A stretch of 12,511 bases of DNA, taken from positions 1 through 12,511 of the forward strand of contig CAPYQR010000033.1 of assembly GCA_948742005.1 (NCBI GenBank). The letters run 5' to 3'. Position 1 is the first letter of the stretch. The number at the start of each line of letters is the position of its first letter. The translations under genes were made by a program, and so were the position numbers. The notes under the pieces are model-generated. The model searched no databases. It was not told the DNA's origin and saw only the letters and a list, made by a program, of their open reading frames with translations. Shown piece by piece: positions 1-6,022 of the stretch. Source of the stretch: an uncultured bacterium (GTDB lineage: Bacteria; Cyanobacteriota; Vampirovibrionia; Gastranaerophilales; Gastranaerophilaceae).

Positions 1-2
1 AA

Positions 3-521
3 ACCAAACTTAAAAAAGCCTTGGTTGATGATGAAATGGAGATAATCCCCGAGTATCTTTTTGACGGGGATTGTGAAAATATCCTTTTTGATTTAAAAAA
101 TCCAAAAAATACAGACTTTTTAAACAAACGTTTGTTTGAACAACAAATGATTGATGAACTTTCGGCAGAAAGAAAAGCTGAGAGAATTCAAAAACTGAAA
201 GGGCGAAACAAAGACCAATCCTTGAGAATGAGCCTTGCTTGGCATTTTTGCCCGAACACAAGAAAAACAGCATCCGACATTGCAAAAACAGACGGAAAGC
301 TCTCCGTGCTTTTTGAAAAAGAGGCAAATAATGAGGAATTGACTGAAATTGAAGAAAGAACGCTTAATTCTTACAGAAAATATATGTGGAACATTGCAGG
401 AAGCAAGGAATTATCAGACGGAATGAAAAAAGCTGATAAATTGTTGAAACTTTACTTTGAATCAGGGCTTGAAGCGATAGAAGATGAGGAAATAAAGGAA
501 ATTTTTGAACAATATCAATAA
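3..521 (+). CDS. C-terminal part of a putative HTH-type protein, paralog of the gene at 1205-2308 (5' end outside window)
   Basis: The reading frame is already open at the window edge, so the true start lies upstream; the TTG at 21 is probably only an internal leucine codon. The 172 visible residues match the C-terminal half of the protein at 1205-2308. Shared blocks in order are EIIPEY, QSLRM-LAW-FCP-T, AK-DG-L, NSYRK-MW--AG--ELS-G-K-ADKL, LYF-SGL-AIEDE and EIFE. The few residues before EIIPEY (T-K-L-K-K) align with the end of the paralog's helix-turn-helix-like segment. The C-terminal domain is helical and charged, with no membrane segment. I do not recognise it as a named family. Its role is unknown; DNA binding is inferred only from the paralog. 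Stop TAA at 519-521. Confidence 0.75.
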   Translation, partial: TKLKKALVDDEMEIIPEYLFDGDCENILFDLKNPKNTDFLNKRLFEQQMIDELSAERKAERIQKLKGRNKDQSLRMSLAWHFCPNTRKTASDIAKTDGKLSVLFEKEANNEELTEIEERTLNSYRKYMWNIAGSKELSDGMKKADKLLKLYFESGLEAIEDEEIKEIFEQYQ

Positions 522-556
522 AAATTGTTGATAATTTCAAAAAGGAAAAAATAATA

Positions 557-1183
557 ATGATTAACAATTTATCACCACACAAATTTTTCAATTGCAAAAC
601 AAACAAAAAAATAATAAAAATATTTCGATTCCTTTGAACAATAAAATTAATTTCAGAGGAAATTTAAAAACCGATTGTTTTGAAACTCAAGAAAAACAGC
701 GCGAAAGCGCTTTGGCAAAATTAGAAAAGCAAATTGAGGAATTGAATCTTGAAATTAATCAAAAAATTCATGAAAAAAAAATTTATTGTGGAATTTTTAA
801 ATTCTTACAATGATTTGATGTTGGAATTTATGGAAATTCTAAAATTAAAAGATAAAAATTTATCTCAATTAAAAAATAAATTCAATCAGGATTTTAATGC
901 TTTGACGGAATCTTTTTCGCAAAAATTCTACAAGGAAAATCAAGCCAGATTTTCTTCTTTTGCGCAGGCAAAAAAATATTTGCTGGATCTTGTAAGACAA
1001 TTTAATTGTGTTTTTCATGATTCAAAAGCCAAAAAATCAAGTTCAAATCCCGTATCCGAAATTGAATCCGAATTGCAGGAAAATATTGATTCGCTTGCTT
1101 TAAAAAAAGAGCGCAAGCAAGATGAAATTCAAAGTTTTGATGAAGCTTATTTAAAATTTGTTGATGAAGTCAAAAAAAATTAA
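557..1183 (+). pseudogene. Coiled-coil protein gene broken by two compensating frameshifts in A-runs (or assembly error)
   Basis: The best start signal is ATG 557 with AAGGA at 542-546, giving MINNLSPHKFFNCKTNKK and then an early stop. A second frame (open from about 592 to 813) carries a continuous coiled-coil-like sequence including INFRGN and LEKQIEELNLEINQKI. A third segment, back in the frame of ATG 557, continues the helix to 1183. The frame changes coincide with an A7 run at 605-611 and an A9 run at 773-781, and the two shifts cancel. The conceptual product is about 208 residues, rich in Lys, Glu, Gln and Asn, predicted helical, with no membrane segment. It sits between two paralogous genes on the same strand. 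It could be a decaying gene, a product of polymerase slippage on A-runs, or two homopolymer errors. Function unknown. Confidence 0.6.
749..1183 (+). CDS. Largest intact segment of the frameshifted coiled-coil gene
   Basis: This is the longest uninterrupted frame of the broken coiled-coil gene, up to 144 codons. The TTG at 749 and the ATG at 770 are both possible starts, but neither has a Shine-Dalgarno sequence, so independent translation is doubtful. The sequence is helical with repeated hydrophobic spacing (FLNSYNDLMLEFMEILKLK, then SLALKKERKQDEIQSFDEA). A Ser/Lys-rich linker lies about two thirds along (AKKSSSNP). The stop at 1181-1183 is 21 bases before the next gene's TTG, in the same frame, with a second TAA at 1199-1201 between them. 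No family recognised. Confidence 0.45.
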   Translation: MKLIKKFMKKKFIVEFLNSYNDLMLEFMEILKLKDKNLSQLKNKFNQDFNALTESFSQKFYKENQARFSSFAQAKKYLLDLVRQFNCVFHDSKAKKSSSNPVSEIESELQENIDSLALKKERKQDEIQSFDEAYLKFVDEVKKN

Positions 1184-1204
1184 TCAAAGCGGGAATATTA
1201 AAAT

Positions 1205-2308
1205 TTGAAAAAAAATGTAAAAAATTCAGCGGAAAGTTATTTTGATTTGACCGATGAAACGACAAAACAGCTTTGTGATTATATTCTTCAAACCAAACAC
1301 AAAATTGAAGAACTTAAGGAATTTAACTCGAATAATTACATTCCTTCTTATGCTGTTGATGAATTGCTCTTAAAAACTATTGATTTTAAGACGGAAACAG
1401 GCAAATTAATCAGATTAATCGACCTTTGCGGCGAGGATTTTGATGAAAATCAACGAATTTTTGAGGAAGAAAATCAAAAATGGAAAGCATTTACGCCTGA
1501 AAAATCAAAATATTATTTTAATTGGAATTCGGGTTTTGATGATATTCCTGCGCAATATTTAAAAAAACTCGGTTTTGGAAATGTTGCTTTAATCAGAAAA
1601 TTGGTCTTGACGGGCAAACTTGAAGGCAGGGTTGAAGAAGTTGAAACTTCACAAGGAAAAAAATACAAAACTTTTGTTGCGGCAAATCCTGATAATGCAG
1701 GGGTTTTGCGCAAATTAAGAGAAACCAACCCCGATGTTGTTTCTTTTGCACAATTAGCTAAAGAATTGGGAATCGGGCAGCAAAAACTCTCAAAATTTGT
1801 TGCGCAGGGCGAACTTGAAATAATCCCCGAGTATATTTTGCCTTTTGATTATGAAGATAAATATCTTTTCAGAAATTCCGAAAAAAACGAAGAATTTATA
1901 AATAAAGTTTTGTTTGAACTTGAACTTGCAAATAATTTAAAACAGGCGCAAATCGAAGAAAAACAAAACAAGAAAAACAGATTTAAATCGACTCAATCCT
2001 TGAGAATGAAGCTCGCATGGTATTTTTGCCCGAAAACTATTGAAATTGCTTCTTTTTTAGCAAAACAAGACGGTTATCTTTGCAAACTTTTGATTAAAGA
2101 TTCAAACAAAGACGAACAATTAAGCGAAAAAGAAAAAATAAAAGTTAATTCCTACAGAAAGAAAATGTGGGAACTTGCGGGTGCTGATGAATTGTCAAAG
2201 GGCGTAAAACGAGCCGATAAATTAATTAATCTTTATTTTCAATCAGGGCTTAATGCAATTGAAGATGAAGCAATCAGGGAAATTTTTGAAGAATGTGGAA
2301 TGAATTAA
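1205..2308 (+). CDS. Putative DNA-binding protein with HTH-like segments, full-length paralog of the gene ending at 521
   Basis: The protein has 367 residues. TTG 1205 is chosen because an in-frame stop lies at 1199-1201 and no in-frame ATG occurs until about residue 268; there is no clear SD. The N-terminal third (1-110) is helical and acidic. Residues 113-160 (IPAQYLKKLGFG...LVLTGKLEG...KYKTFV) resemble a winged or MerR/excisionase-like DNA-binding fold. Residues 178-205 (VSFAQLAKELGIGQQKLSKFV) look like a second helix-turn-helix with the usual A--LG---Q-LSK pattern. Residues 205-363 are the domain shared with the partial gene at the window start. DNA binding is inferred from these patterns and the target is unknown. 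No transposase or integrase catalytic motif is seen. The duplicated copies may be a local regulator expansion or remains of a mobile element. Confidence 0.75.
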   Translation: MKKNVKNSAESYFDLTDETTKQLCDYILQTKHKIEELKEFNSNNYIPSYAVDELLLKTIDFKTETGKLIRLIDLCGEDFDENQRIFEEENQKWKAFTPEKSKYYFNWNSGFDDIPAQYLKKLGFGNVALIRKLVLTGKLEGRVEEVETSQGKKYKTFVAANPDNAGVLRKLRETNPDVVSFAQLAKELGIGQQKLSKFVAQGELEIIPEYILPFDYEDKYLFRNSEKNEEFINKVLFELELANNLKQAQIEEKQNKKNRFKSTQSLRMKLAWYFCPKTIEIASFLAKQDGYLCKLLIKDSNKDEQLSEKEKIKVNSYRKKMWELAGADELSKGVKRADKLINLYFQSGLNAIEDEAIREIFEECGMN

Positions 2309-2324
2309 TGCGCTTTATGTAAAA

Positions 2325-3395
2325 CTAGATTTTATAGCCCTGAATGAATTTTTCAGGCAAATATTCACCCAAAGTTGTGATTAAAATTTCATTTTCAAGG
2401 TTCAAAATCAAAATTGTGTCTTTAAAAGCGTATTTTTGTCTGATTCTGCCCAGAGATTTTATTGAAACGACTCCATCGGGGGATTCATCTCCAAAATAGC
2501 AAATTGCCTGAACCCGGACTTCTTTTTCCGCCAAAATAATCGCACAATAGCAGGCAAGCTCCAGAGGCTCTATAAACCAGCGCTTTGTCCAATCGAGCTT
2601 TGAGGCTGTGTAAATTTCATTGTTTGCAAGGATTGATGCTGCGATATTTTGATTTGAAATATTGGCAAAGTTGATTTGTTCGTATTGCTCAATTGTTTTA
2701 TCGATTAAATCATTAATATCTTTGTTTTTTAAATTAAATTTTTTAATTGAATCCGAGGCTTTATTTGTTGTTTTGATTTTTTTGTTTTTGTTGAAATTGA
2801 TTGATGTTATTGTGCTTTTGTAAGGAAGTAAATTGATTAACCTTGTTGCGATGACTTTTAAATTGTTGTTAATTTTTTCAAAAGAAAAAATTAAAGTATC
2901 GCAATCAAAATATCTGTTTGTATTAAGCCATGAAAGACAGTCTTCGCAAGGGAATATGAAATTATAATTATCATTTAGACTGATATTTGATGACATACAA
3001 AGATATTTTATTTTGAAGTCAAAAGCTTTGTTTTTATTTTTTTCTTCAAAAGCAAATCTTATCAAAGCTTCGTTATATGCTTTTAAAATCGCACTTCTTT
3101 CCCCGCAGATTGAGGAAATTTCGTTTCTTGTGTTGTTGAAGTTTGTTCCTAATGACCAATAACCATCCGTTGTGCATATATTTGTTGCAAAGCCTCTTTT
3201 GGTAATGTTTCCGCTTTTGACGTTAGCACAGGCAAGCATGTGTGCTTGTAAAAGTTTTTCTGCTATTAACGCTTTTTGATTGATATCAAATTCGATTTTG
3301 AAATCAGGATTTTTAATAACAAAATCAAGCTTTGAAATGTCGATATTGTGTTTTTTAATTAATGGAAATGTGGTTTTTGTATTTGTTTTATCCAT
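2325..3395 (-). CDS. Cytidine-deaminase-like protein with a catalytic N-terminal domain and a degenerate C-terminal domain
   Basis: The protein has 356 residues and starts at ATG 3395 (no SD). Residues 45-180 follow the cytidine deaminase fold. A hydrophobic strand pair leads to GTNFNN (83-88), then the zinc site ICGER (C97, catalytic E99), then FPCEDC (C150, C153), matching the classical C-x-E and P-C-x-x-C motifs. Residues 230-352 repeat the fold: AASILANNEIYTAS, a helix where the first zinc ligand should be (PLELACYC), DGVVSIKSLGRIRQ in place of PCxxC, and the typical family ending TLGEYLPEKF. This second domain lacks the zinc ligands. Two-domain Cdd enzymes such as that of E. coli also pair an active and a degenerate domain, but this protein is longer, with a Lys/Asn-rich linker at about 200-230. 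Nucleoside (cytidine/deoxycytidine) deamination is the likely role; another deaminase substrate is possible. It converges on the HTH-like gene with a 16-base gap. Confidence 0.75.
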   Translation of the reverse strand: MDKTNTKTTFPLIKKHNIDISKLDFVIKNPDFKIEFDINQKALIAEKLLQAHMLACANVKSGNITKRGFATNICTTDGYWSLGTNFNNTRNEISSICGERSAILKAYNEALIRFAFEEKNKNKAFDFKIKYLCMSSNISLNDNYNFIFPCEDCLSWLNTNRYFDCDTLIFSFEKINNNLKVIATRLINLLPYKSTITSINFNKNKKIKTTNKASDSIKKFNLKNKDINDLIDKTIEQYEQINFANISNQNIAASILANNEIYTASKLDWTKRWFIEPLELACYCAIILAEKEVRVQAICYFGDESPDGVVSIKSLGRIRQKYAFKDTILILNLENEILITTLGEYLPEKFIQGYKI

Positions 3396-3404
3396 AGCAG
3401 CAAT

Positions 3405-3410
3405 ATTTTA
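3405..3410 (-). promoter_or_regulatory. Possible -10 box just upstream of the deaminase-like gene
   Basis: On the minus strand the sequence reads TAAAAT nine bases before ATG 3395. There is no SD between the box and the start. If used, it would give a leaderless or nearly leaderless mRNA. No convincing -35 box is seen. Confidence 0.3.
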
Positions 3411-3428
3411 CTATGCTGAAAAAATTAA

Positions 3429-3452
3429 ATCCACTCGTGTTAACAAGTGGAT
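3429..3452 (-). terminator. Hairpin upstream of the deaminase-like gene, possible terminator or attenuator
   Basis: Arms ATCCACT (3429-3435) and AGTGGAT (3446-3452) enclose the palindrome TGTTAACA, with a two-base CG bulge. Read on the minus strand, the hairpin is followed by TTTAATTTTTT, which suits an intrinsic terminator. It lies 34 bases before the start codon at 3395, so it could stop transcripts entering from upstream, act as an attenuator, or be a protein-binding palindrome. The choice is open. Confidence 0.4.
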
Positions 3453-3828
3453 ATTTCCCCAAATCTAGTAGTTTACCTAATTTAAACTTTTTTTATCGTT
3501 AATAATCTTTAAAATCATTATTAATTTTTAACAAATTTCCTTTTCTTGACTTTTAACTTCCGCCATCACTCCTTTCGCATCGGTTTTAAATGTTTCTGTT
3601 TCTATGTTTTTATTTTATTATTTCATTTTTTTTAAACAACACTTTATATTGTTAAAAAACTTTTACAAAACCTTTGAACCATATATACTTTGTTAAAATC
3701 AAGATTTACAAACTTAACATGGTTAATTTGTTTGACAGAAATGATAATCCTTTCCTGTGGTCTTTTTAGGGCATGCTTTTGATTTAAAAACTTGTATATC
3801 TTGAAAAAATAAAATTTTTGCGCAATTT
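3453..3828. other. Gene-poor AT-rich intergenic stretch
   Basis: I see no coding region with start signals here on either strand. There are T-rich runs near 3620 and short AT repeats. On the minus strand an AAAGGAG (3569-3575) precedes an ATG by only two bases and opens a 12-codon frame, too close for a normal SD. No tRNA, CRISPR repeat or recognisable riboswitch is visible. Confidence 0.5.
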
Positions 3829-3858
3829 TTGATTAAAAAAATACTTTATTAATATAAC
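3829..3858 (+). promoter_or_regulatory. Probable promoter of the 24-codon ORF
   Basis: TTGATT (3829-3834) and TATAAC (3853-3858) are separated by 18 bases, close to the sigma-70-type consensus. Transcription would begin near 3865, giving a leader of about 25 bases that contains AAGGA at 3877-3881. Confidence 0.45.
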
Positions 3859-3888
3859 GTGTTGAATTGTAGTGTTAAGGAAAAAAAT

Positions 3889-3963
3889 ATGATTAATTTT
3901 TTGCTTTCTTTGTTTTGTTTTGAAAAAAAACATGCTTATTCGTTTGTTAAAATTGATGATTAA
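3889..3963 (+). CDS. Putative small protein of 24 residues
   Basis: ATG 3889 follows AAGGA (3877-3881) with a seven-base gap, an ideal SD. The frame encodes MINFLLSLFCFEKKH, then AYSFVKIDD, and stops at TAA 3961-3963. The first eleven residues are hydrophobic (LLSLFCF) and the rest is charged, which could suit a membrane-associated small protein. A promoter-like pair lies upstream and a strong terminator hairpin begins one base inside the stop codon, so this looks like a complete tiny transcription unit. The neighbouring gene downstream is on the other strand, so a leader-peptide role is unlikely. No homolog is recognised, and with only 24 codons chance cannot be excluded. The AT-rich composition also makes hydrophobic codons common. 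Confidence 0.4.
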   Translation: MINFLLSLFCFEKKHAYSFVKIDD

Positions 3964-3990
3964 AAGCGAAGTTTAAATAACTTCGCTTTT
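3962..3990. terminator. Bidirectional intrinsic terminator
   Basis: A perfect 12-base-pair stem, AAAAGCGAAGTT (3962-3973) with AACTTCGCTTTT (3979-3990), closes a five-base loop. The A-rich and T-rich ends provide U-tracts on both strands. It sits between the 3' ends of the 24-codon ORF (+) and the sigma factor gene (-), whose last codons lie within the stem. Confidence 0.8.
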
Positions 3991-4623
3991 AATTAATTCA
4001 TCTTTAATTTTATCTAAACCTGATTTAATAATTCTTGAAATTCTGCTTGGCGAAATTAAGAATTCATCCGAAAGTTCGTGGAGCTTTTTCTCTTTGAAAA
4101 ATTTAGACTCAATAAGCTCGCGTTCTCTTTTGGGCAAAGTGGCAACGGCTGATTTTATTGATGAAGATAACATTGTAAATTCACAATCTTCTTCGGGGTT
4201 TTTCTTTGAATCTTTGATTTCAAAAGTTTTTTCATTATCAAACATTTCATCTGTTGATAAAATTGAATGATAGATTGCTTCTCGAAGATCTGTCTGTTCG
4301 TCTTTTGTTAAATTTTTGTTTTTCCGAACACCGTACCATCTGAAACGATTTCTTAATTCGTTTCTGATTGCCCATTTGATGGCGGTTGAAAGATATGATT
4401 CGTTGTATGTATCAAAATCATTATGCAGAAGCAGAATATTGATTGTTTGAAAACCTATATTAATCAGCTCGTCAAATTCTATCAAATGCTGGCTGCCCAT
4501 CGCTTTGTATTCAACTTTGGCAATTTTGTTAATCAAGTTAGAATAACGTTTTAAATTAATATTTTTTTCAACTTTTTCTTTAATATTTTGCATATTGTTT
4601 ACCGAGGAATGATATAATAACAT
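3973..4623 (-). CDS. Sigma-70 family RNA polymerase sigma factor (regions 2 and 4, no region 3)
   Basis: The 216-residue frame begins at ATG 4623; Met11 (4593) is an alternative start, and neither has an SD. Residues 24-95 look like sigma region 2: the core-binding part FDELINIGFQTI is followed by FDTYNESYLSTAIKWAIRNELRNRF, the -10-recognising helix. Residues 155-207 are region 4, LPKRERELIESKFF then LHELSDEFLISPSRISRII, a helix-turn-helix for the -35 element. The linker is charged and there is no region 3, so this is a short alternative sigma factor rather than the housekeeping one. There is no anti-sigma gene next to it. It is transcribed divergently from rplJ and ends in the shared bidirectional terminator. 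The regulon cannot be told from sequence. Confidence 0.85.
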   Translation of the reverse strand: MLLYHSSVNNMQNIKEKVEKNINLKRYSNLINKIAKVEYKAMGSQHLIEFDELINIGFQTINILLLHNDFDTYNESYLSTAIKWAIRNELRNRFRWYGVRKNKNLTKDEQTDLREAIYHSILSTDEMFDNEKTFEIKDSKKNPEEDCEFTMLSSSIKSAVATLPKRERELIESKFFKEKKLHELSDEFLISPSRISRIIKSGLDKIKDELIKSEVI

Positions 4624-4776
4624 GGTTTGTATATTTAATAAAGATTAAAAGATATAAATGTTAACTTTTATGTATTTTAATTTTATTTGTCTTTATATTT
4701 ATACAAATTTACAAAATTACCTGAAAAAAATAATTGCCTTTTTTTATTACAATATTAAGTTTTGTTAATTTTTTTA

Positions 4777-4804
4777 TTGACAACTTTTGTTTATAATATA
4801 TTAT
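4777..4804 (+). promoter_or_regulatory. Probable rplJ-rplL promoter
   Basis: A consensus TTGACA (4777-4782) is followed after 16 bases by TATTAT (4799-4804). A perfect TATAAT at 4792-4797 lies only nine bases from TTGACA and would need another -35. Either -10 box gives a leader of roughly 180-190 bases before rplJ. Confidence 0.5.
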
Positions 4805-4805
4805 T

Positions 4806-4963
4806 GTCTTAGTACCAAAGACGATTGGTGATAATTTATCAAATTTATTATGATATTTATCTTAATTTCCAATTCAGGTTAAAAGTTTAATTTATAATTC
4901 ATTAAAATAACTTACTCAACCCGTTTTGCGTACTCATACTCGCAAAACTTTTTTGTTTTGGCG
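4806..4963 (+). promoter_or_regulatory. Putative ribosomal protein L10 leader with attenuator-like hairpin
   Basis: The long untranslated leader of rplJ contains ACCAA (4814-4818) pairing with TTGGT (4825-4829) around AGACGA. This AGAC...GGTGA arrangement resembles known L10 leaders that mimic the L10 site on 23S rRNA. An alternative stem GTCTT (4806-4810)/AAGAC (4818-4822) competes with it. Downstream, GTTTTGCG (4923-4930) and CGCAAAAC (4941-4948) form an eight-base-pair hairpin followed by six T, as in an intrinsic terminator. GTTTTG at 4955-4960 could compete for the same right arm. Autogenous control by L10(L12)4 is known for this operon in other bacteria; its use here is inferred. Confidence 0.5.
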
Positions 4964-4994
4964 AAGTTTAAATGAAAGGAGAACAAACTCAAAA

Positions 4995-5513
4995 ATGGCA
5001 ACAAAACAATTTAAAAACGAAAAAATTGAACATTATAAAAAACAATTTGAAAATGCCAAAGTTGCTGTAATTGCAGATTACCGCGGGTTGACCGTTGAAG
5101 AAATTACAGAATTAAGACGCGGTTTACAAGCGCAAAATGCTGATTTAACAGTAACAAAAAACACTTTATGTAAAGTTGCAAGCAAAGGAACAAACTTTGA
5201 AGCAATTGATGAATTAATGCAAGGTCCGACCGCTGTTGCTTTTGGTTTTGGTGATGAAGTTTCGCCTGCTAAAGTTCTTGCTAAATTTATCAAAGAAAAC
5301 AAAAAAGGAGAAATTTTAGGCGCAGTTTTAGAAGGAAAAGTTTTATCTGCAGCTGAAGCACAAAAACTTGCTTCAATGCCTTCTAAAGAAGAACTTCTTG
5401 CAAAAATTCTCGGTTCAATCAACTCTCCTGCAAGCGGAATCGTATATTCTGTCAATGGAGTTATGTCTGCTTTAGTCAGAGCAATTGATGCTGTTGCAAA
5501 AACAAAAGCATAG
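4995..5513 (+). CDS. rplJ: 50S ribosomal protein L10
   Basis: L10 anchors the L7/L12 stalk to 23S rRNA at the factor-binding site of the large subunit. The product has 172 residues, normal for the family. Characteristic pieces are ADYRGLTVEEITELRR (27-42) and VTKNTL (53-58) in the RNA-binding domain, then LEGK, then the C-terminal helix (PSKEELLAKILGSI onward) that binds L12 dimers. ATG 4995 is preferred over in-frame TTG 4926, because AAAGGAG (4975-4981) lies 13 bases upstream and the extra 23 residues would be translated leader. The gene is followed after 35 bases by rplL. rplK and rplA, often directly upstream, are absent; a divergent sigma factor occupies that place. Confidence 0.97.
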   Translation: MATKQFKNEKIEHYKKQFENAKVAVIADYRGLTVEEITELRRGLQAQNADLTVTKNTLCKVASKGTNFEAIDELMQGPTAVAFGFGDEVSPAKVLAKFIKENKKGEILGAVLEGKVLSAAEAQKLASMPSKEELLAKILGSINSPASGIVYSVNGVMSALVRAIDAVAKTKA

Positions 5514-5548
5514 ATTACAATTAAATTAAATTATGAAAGGTAATAAAA

Positions 5549-5926
5549 ATGAGTAACGTAGAAACAATTTTAGAATCAATTGAAAAATTAACATTATTAG
5601 AAGCAGCTGAATTAGTAAAAGCTATGGAAGAAAAATTCGGCGTATCTGCTGCTGCTCCTGTTGCTGTAGCTGCTGCTGCTCCTGCTGCAGGCGGCGAAGC
5701 TGCCGGTGATGCTCCAACAGAAGTTAACGTAATTTTAGCTTCAGCAGGTGCAAACAAAATTCCGGTACTTAAATTAGTTCGTGAAATCACAGGTTTAGGC
5801 TTAAAAGAAGCTAAAGATTTAGTTGACGGCGCTCCAAAAGCAATTAAAGAAGGCGTTAAAAAAGAAGAAGCTGACGAAATCAAAGCTAAATTAGAAGAAG
5901 CAGGCGCTACTGTTGAAATTAAATAG
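5549..5926 (+). CDS. rplL: 50S ribosomal protein L7/L12
   Basis: L7/L12 forms the flexible stalk that recruits GTPase translation factors. The 125 residues show an N-terminal dimerisation helix ([20 protein letters not shown]), an Ala/Pro/Gly-rich hinge at about 33-55, and the conserved C-terminal domain with [19 protein letters not shown] and [12 protein letters not shown]. The SD AAAGG stands about ten bases before ATG 5549. It is co-transcribed with rplJ and ends in a strong terminator. rpoB does not follow, unlike in most Bacteria; Cyanobacteria share this separation. The GC-richer, alanine-rich hinge is normal for the family. Confidence 0.98.
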   Translation: MSNVETILESIEKLTLLEAAELVKAMEEKFGVSAAAPVAVAAAAPAAGGEAAGDAPTEVNVILASAGANKIPVLKLVREITGLGLKEAKDLVDGAPKAIKEGVKKEEADEIKAKLEEAGATVEIK

Positions 5927-5952
5927 TTAATTATATATTTAATTAATAATTT

Positions 5953-5989
5953 AAAATTTCCCGCTAAGCTCTTTGGCGGGAAATTTTTT
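5953..5989 (+). terminator. Intrinsic terminator after rplL
   Basis: AAATTTCCCGC (5954-5964) pairs with GCGGGAAATTT (5976-5986) around an 11-base loop, and further T residues follow to 5989. This ends the rplJ-rplL transcript 27 bases after the stop codon. Confidence 0.92.
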
Positions 5990-6010
5990 AAATTTTTTCC
6001 ATGTTTGTTT

Positions 6011-6016
6011 TATAAT
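6011..6016 (+). promoter_or_regulatory. -10 box placed for a leaderless start at 6023
   Basis: A perfect TATAAT ends six bases before ATG 6023, so transcription would begin at or next to the start codon. No SD is present. No clear -35 box is seen at the usual distance, where the sequence is the T-rich tail of the rplL terminator. Confidence 0.45.
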
Positions 6017-6022
6017 TATTTT

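Noticed and set aside
3280..3468. Plus-strand frame opposite the deaminase start
   Set aside because: Shadow of a well-supported gene on the minus strand, with no start signal.
3528..3566. 12-codon minus-strand frame after AAAGGAG
   Set aside because: Only two bases separate the SD-like sequence from ATG, and no downstream gene is close enough for a leader role.
4658..4768. 36-codon AT-rich plus-strand frame before rplJ
   Set aside because: Low-complexity Ile/Tyr/Phe composition and no SD; expected by chance in such DNA.
4926..4994. TTG-initiated N-terminal extension of rplJ
   Set aside because: It would translate the leader hairpin; the SD AAAGGAG precedes ATG 4995 and the L10 family begins there.
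5078..5883. Minus-strand frames across rplJ and rplL
   Set aside because: Antisense shadows of highly conserved ribosomal genes.
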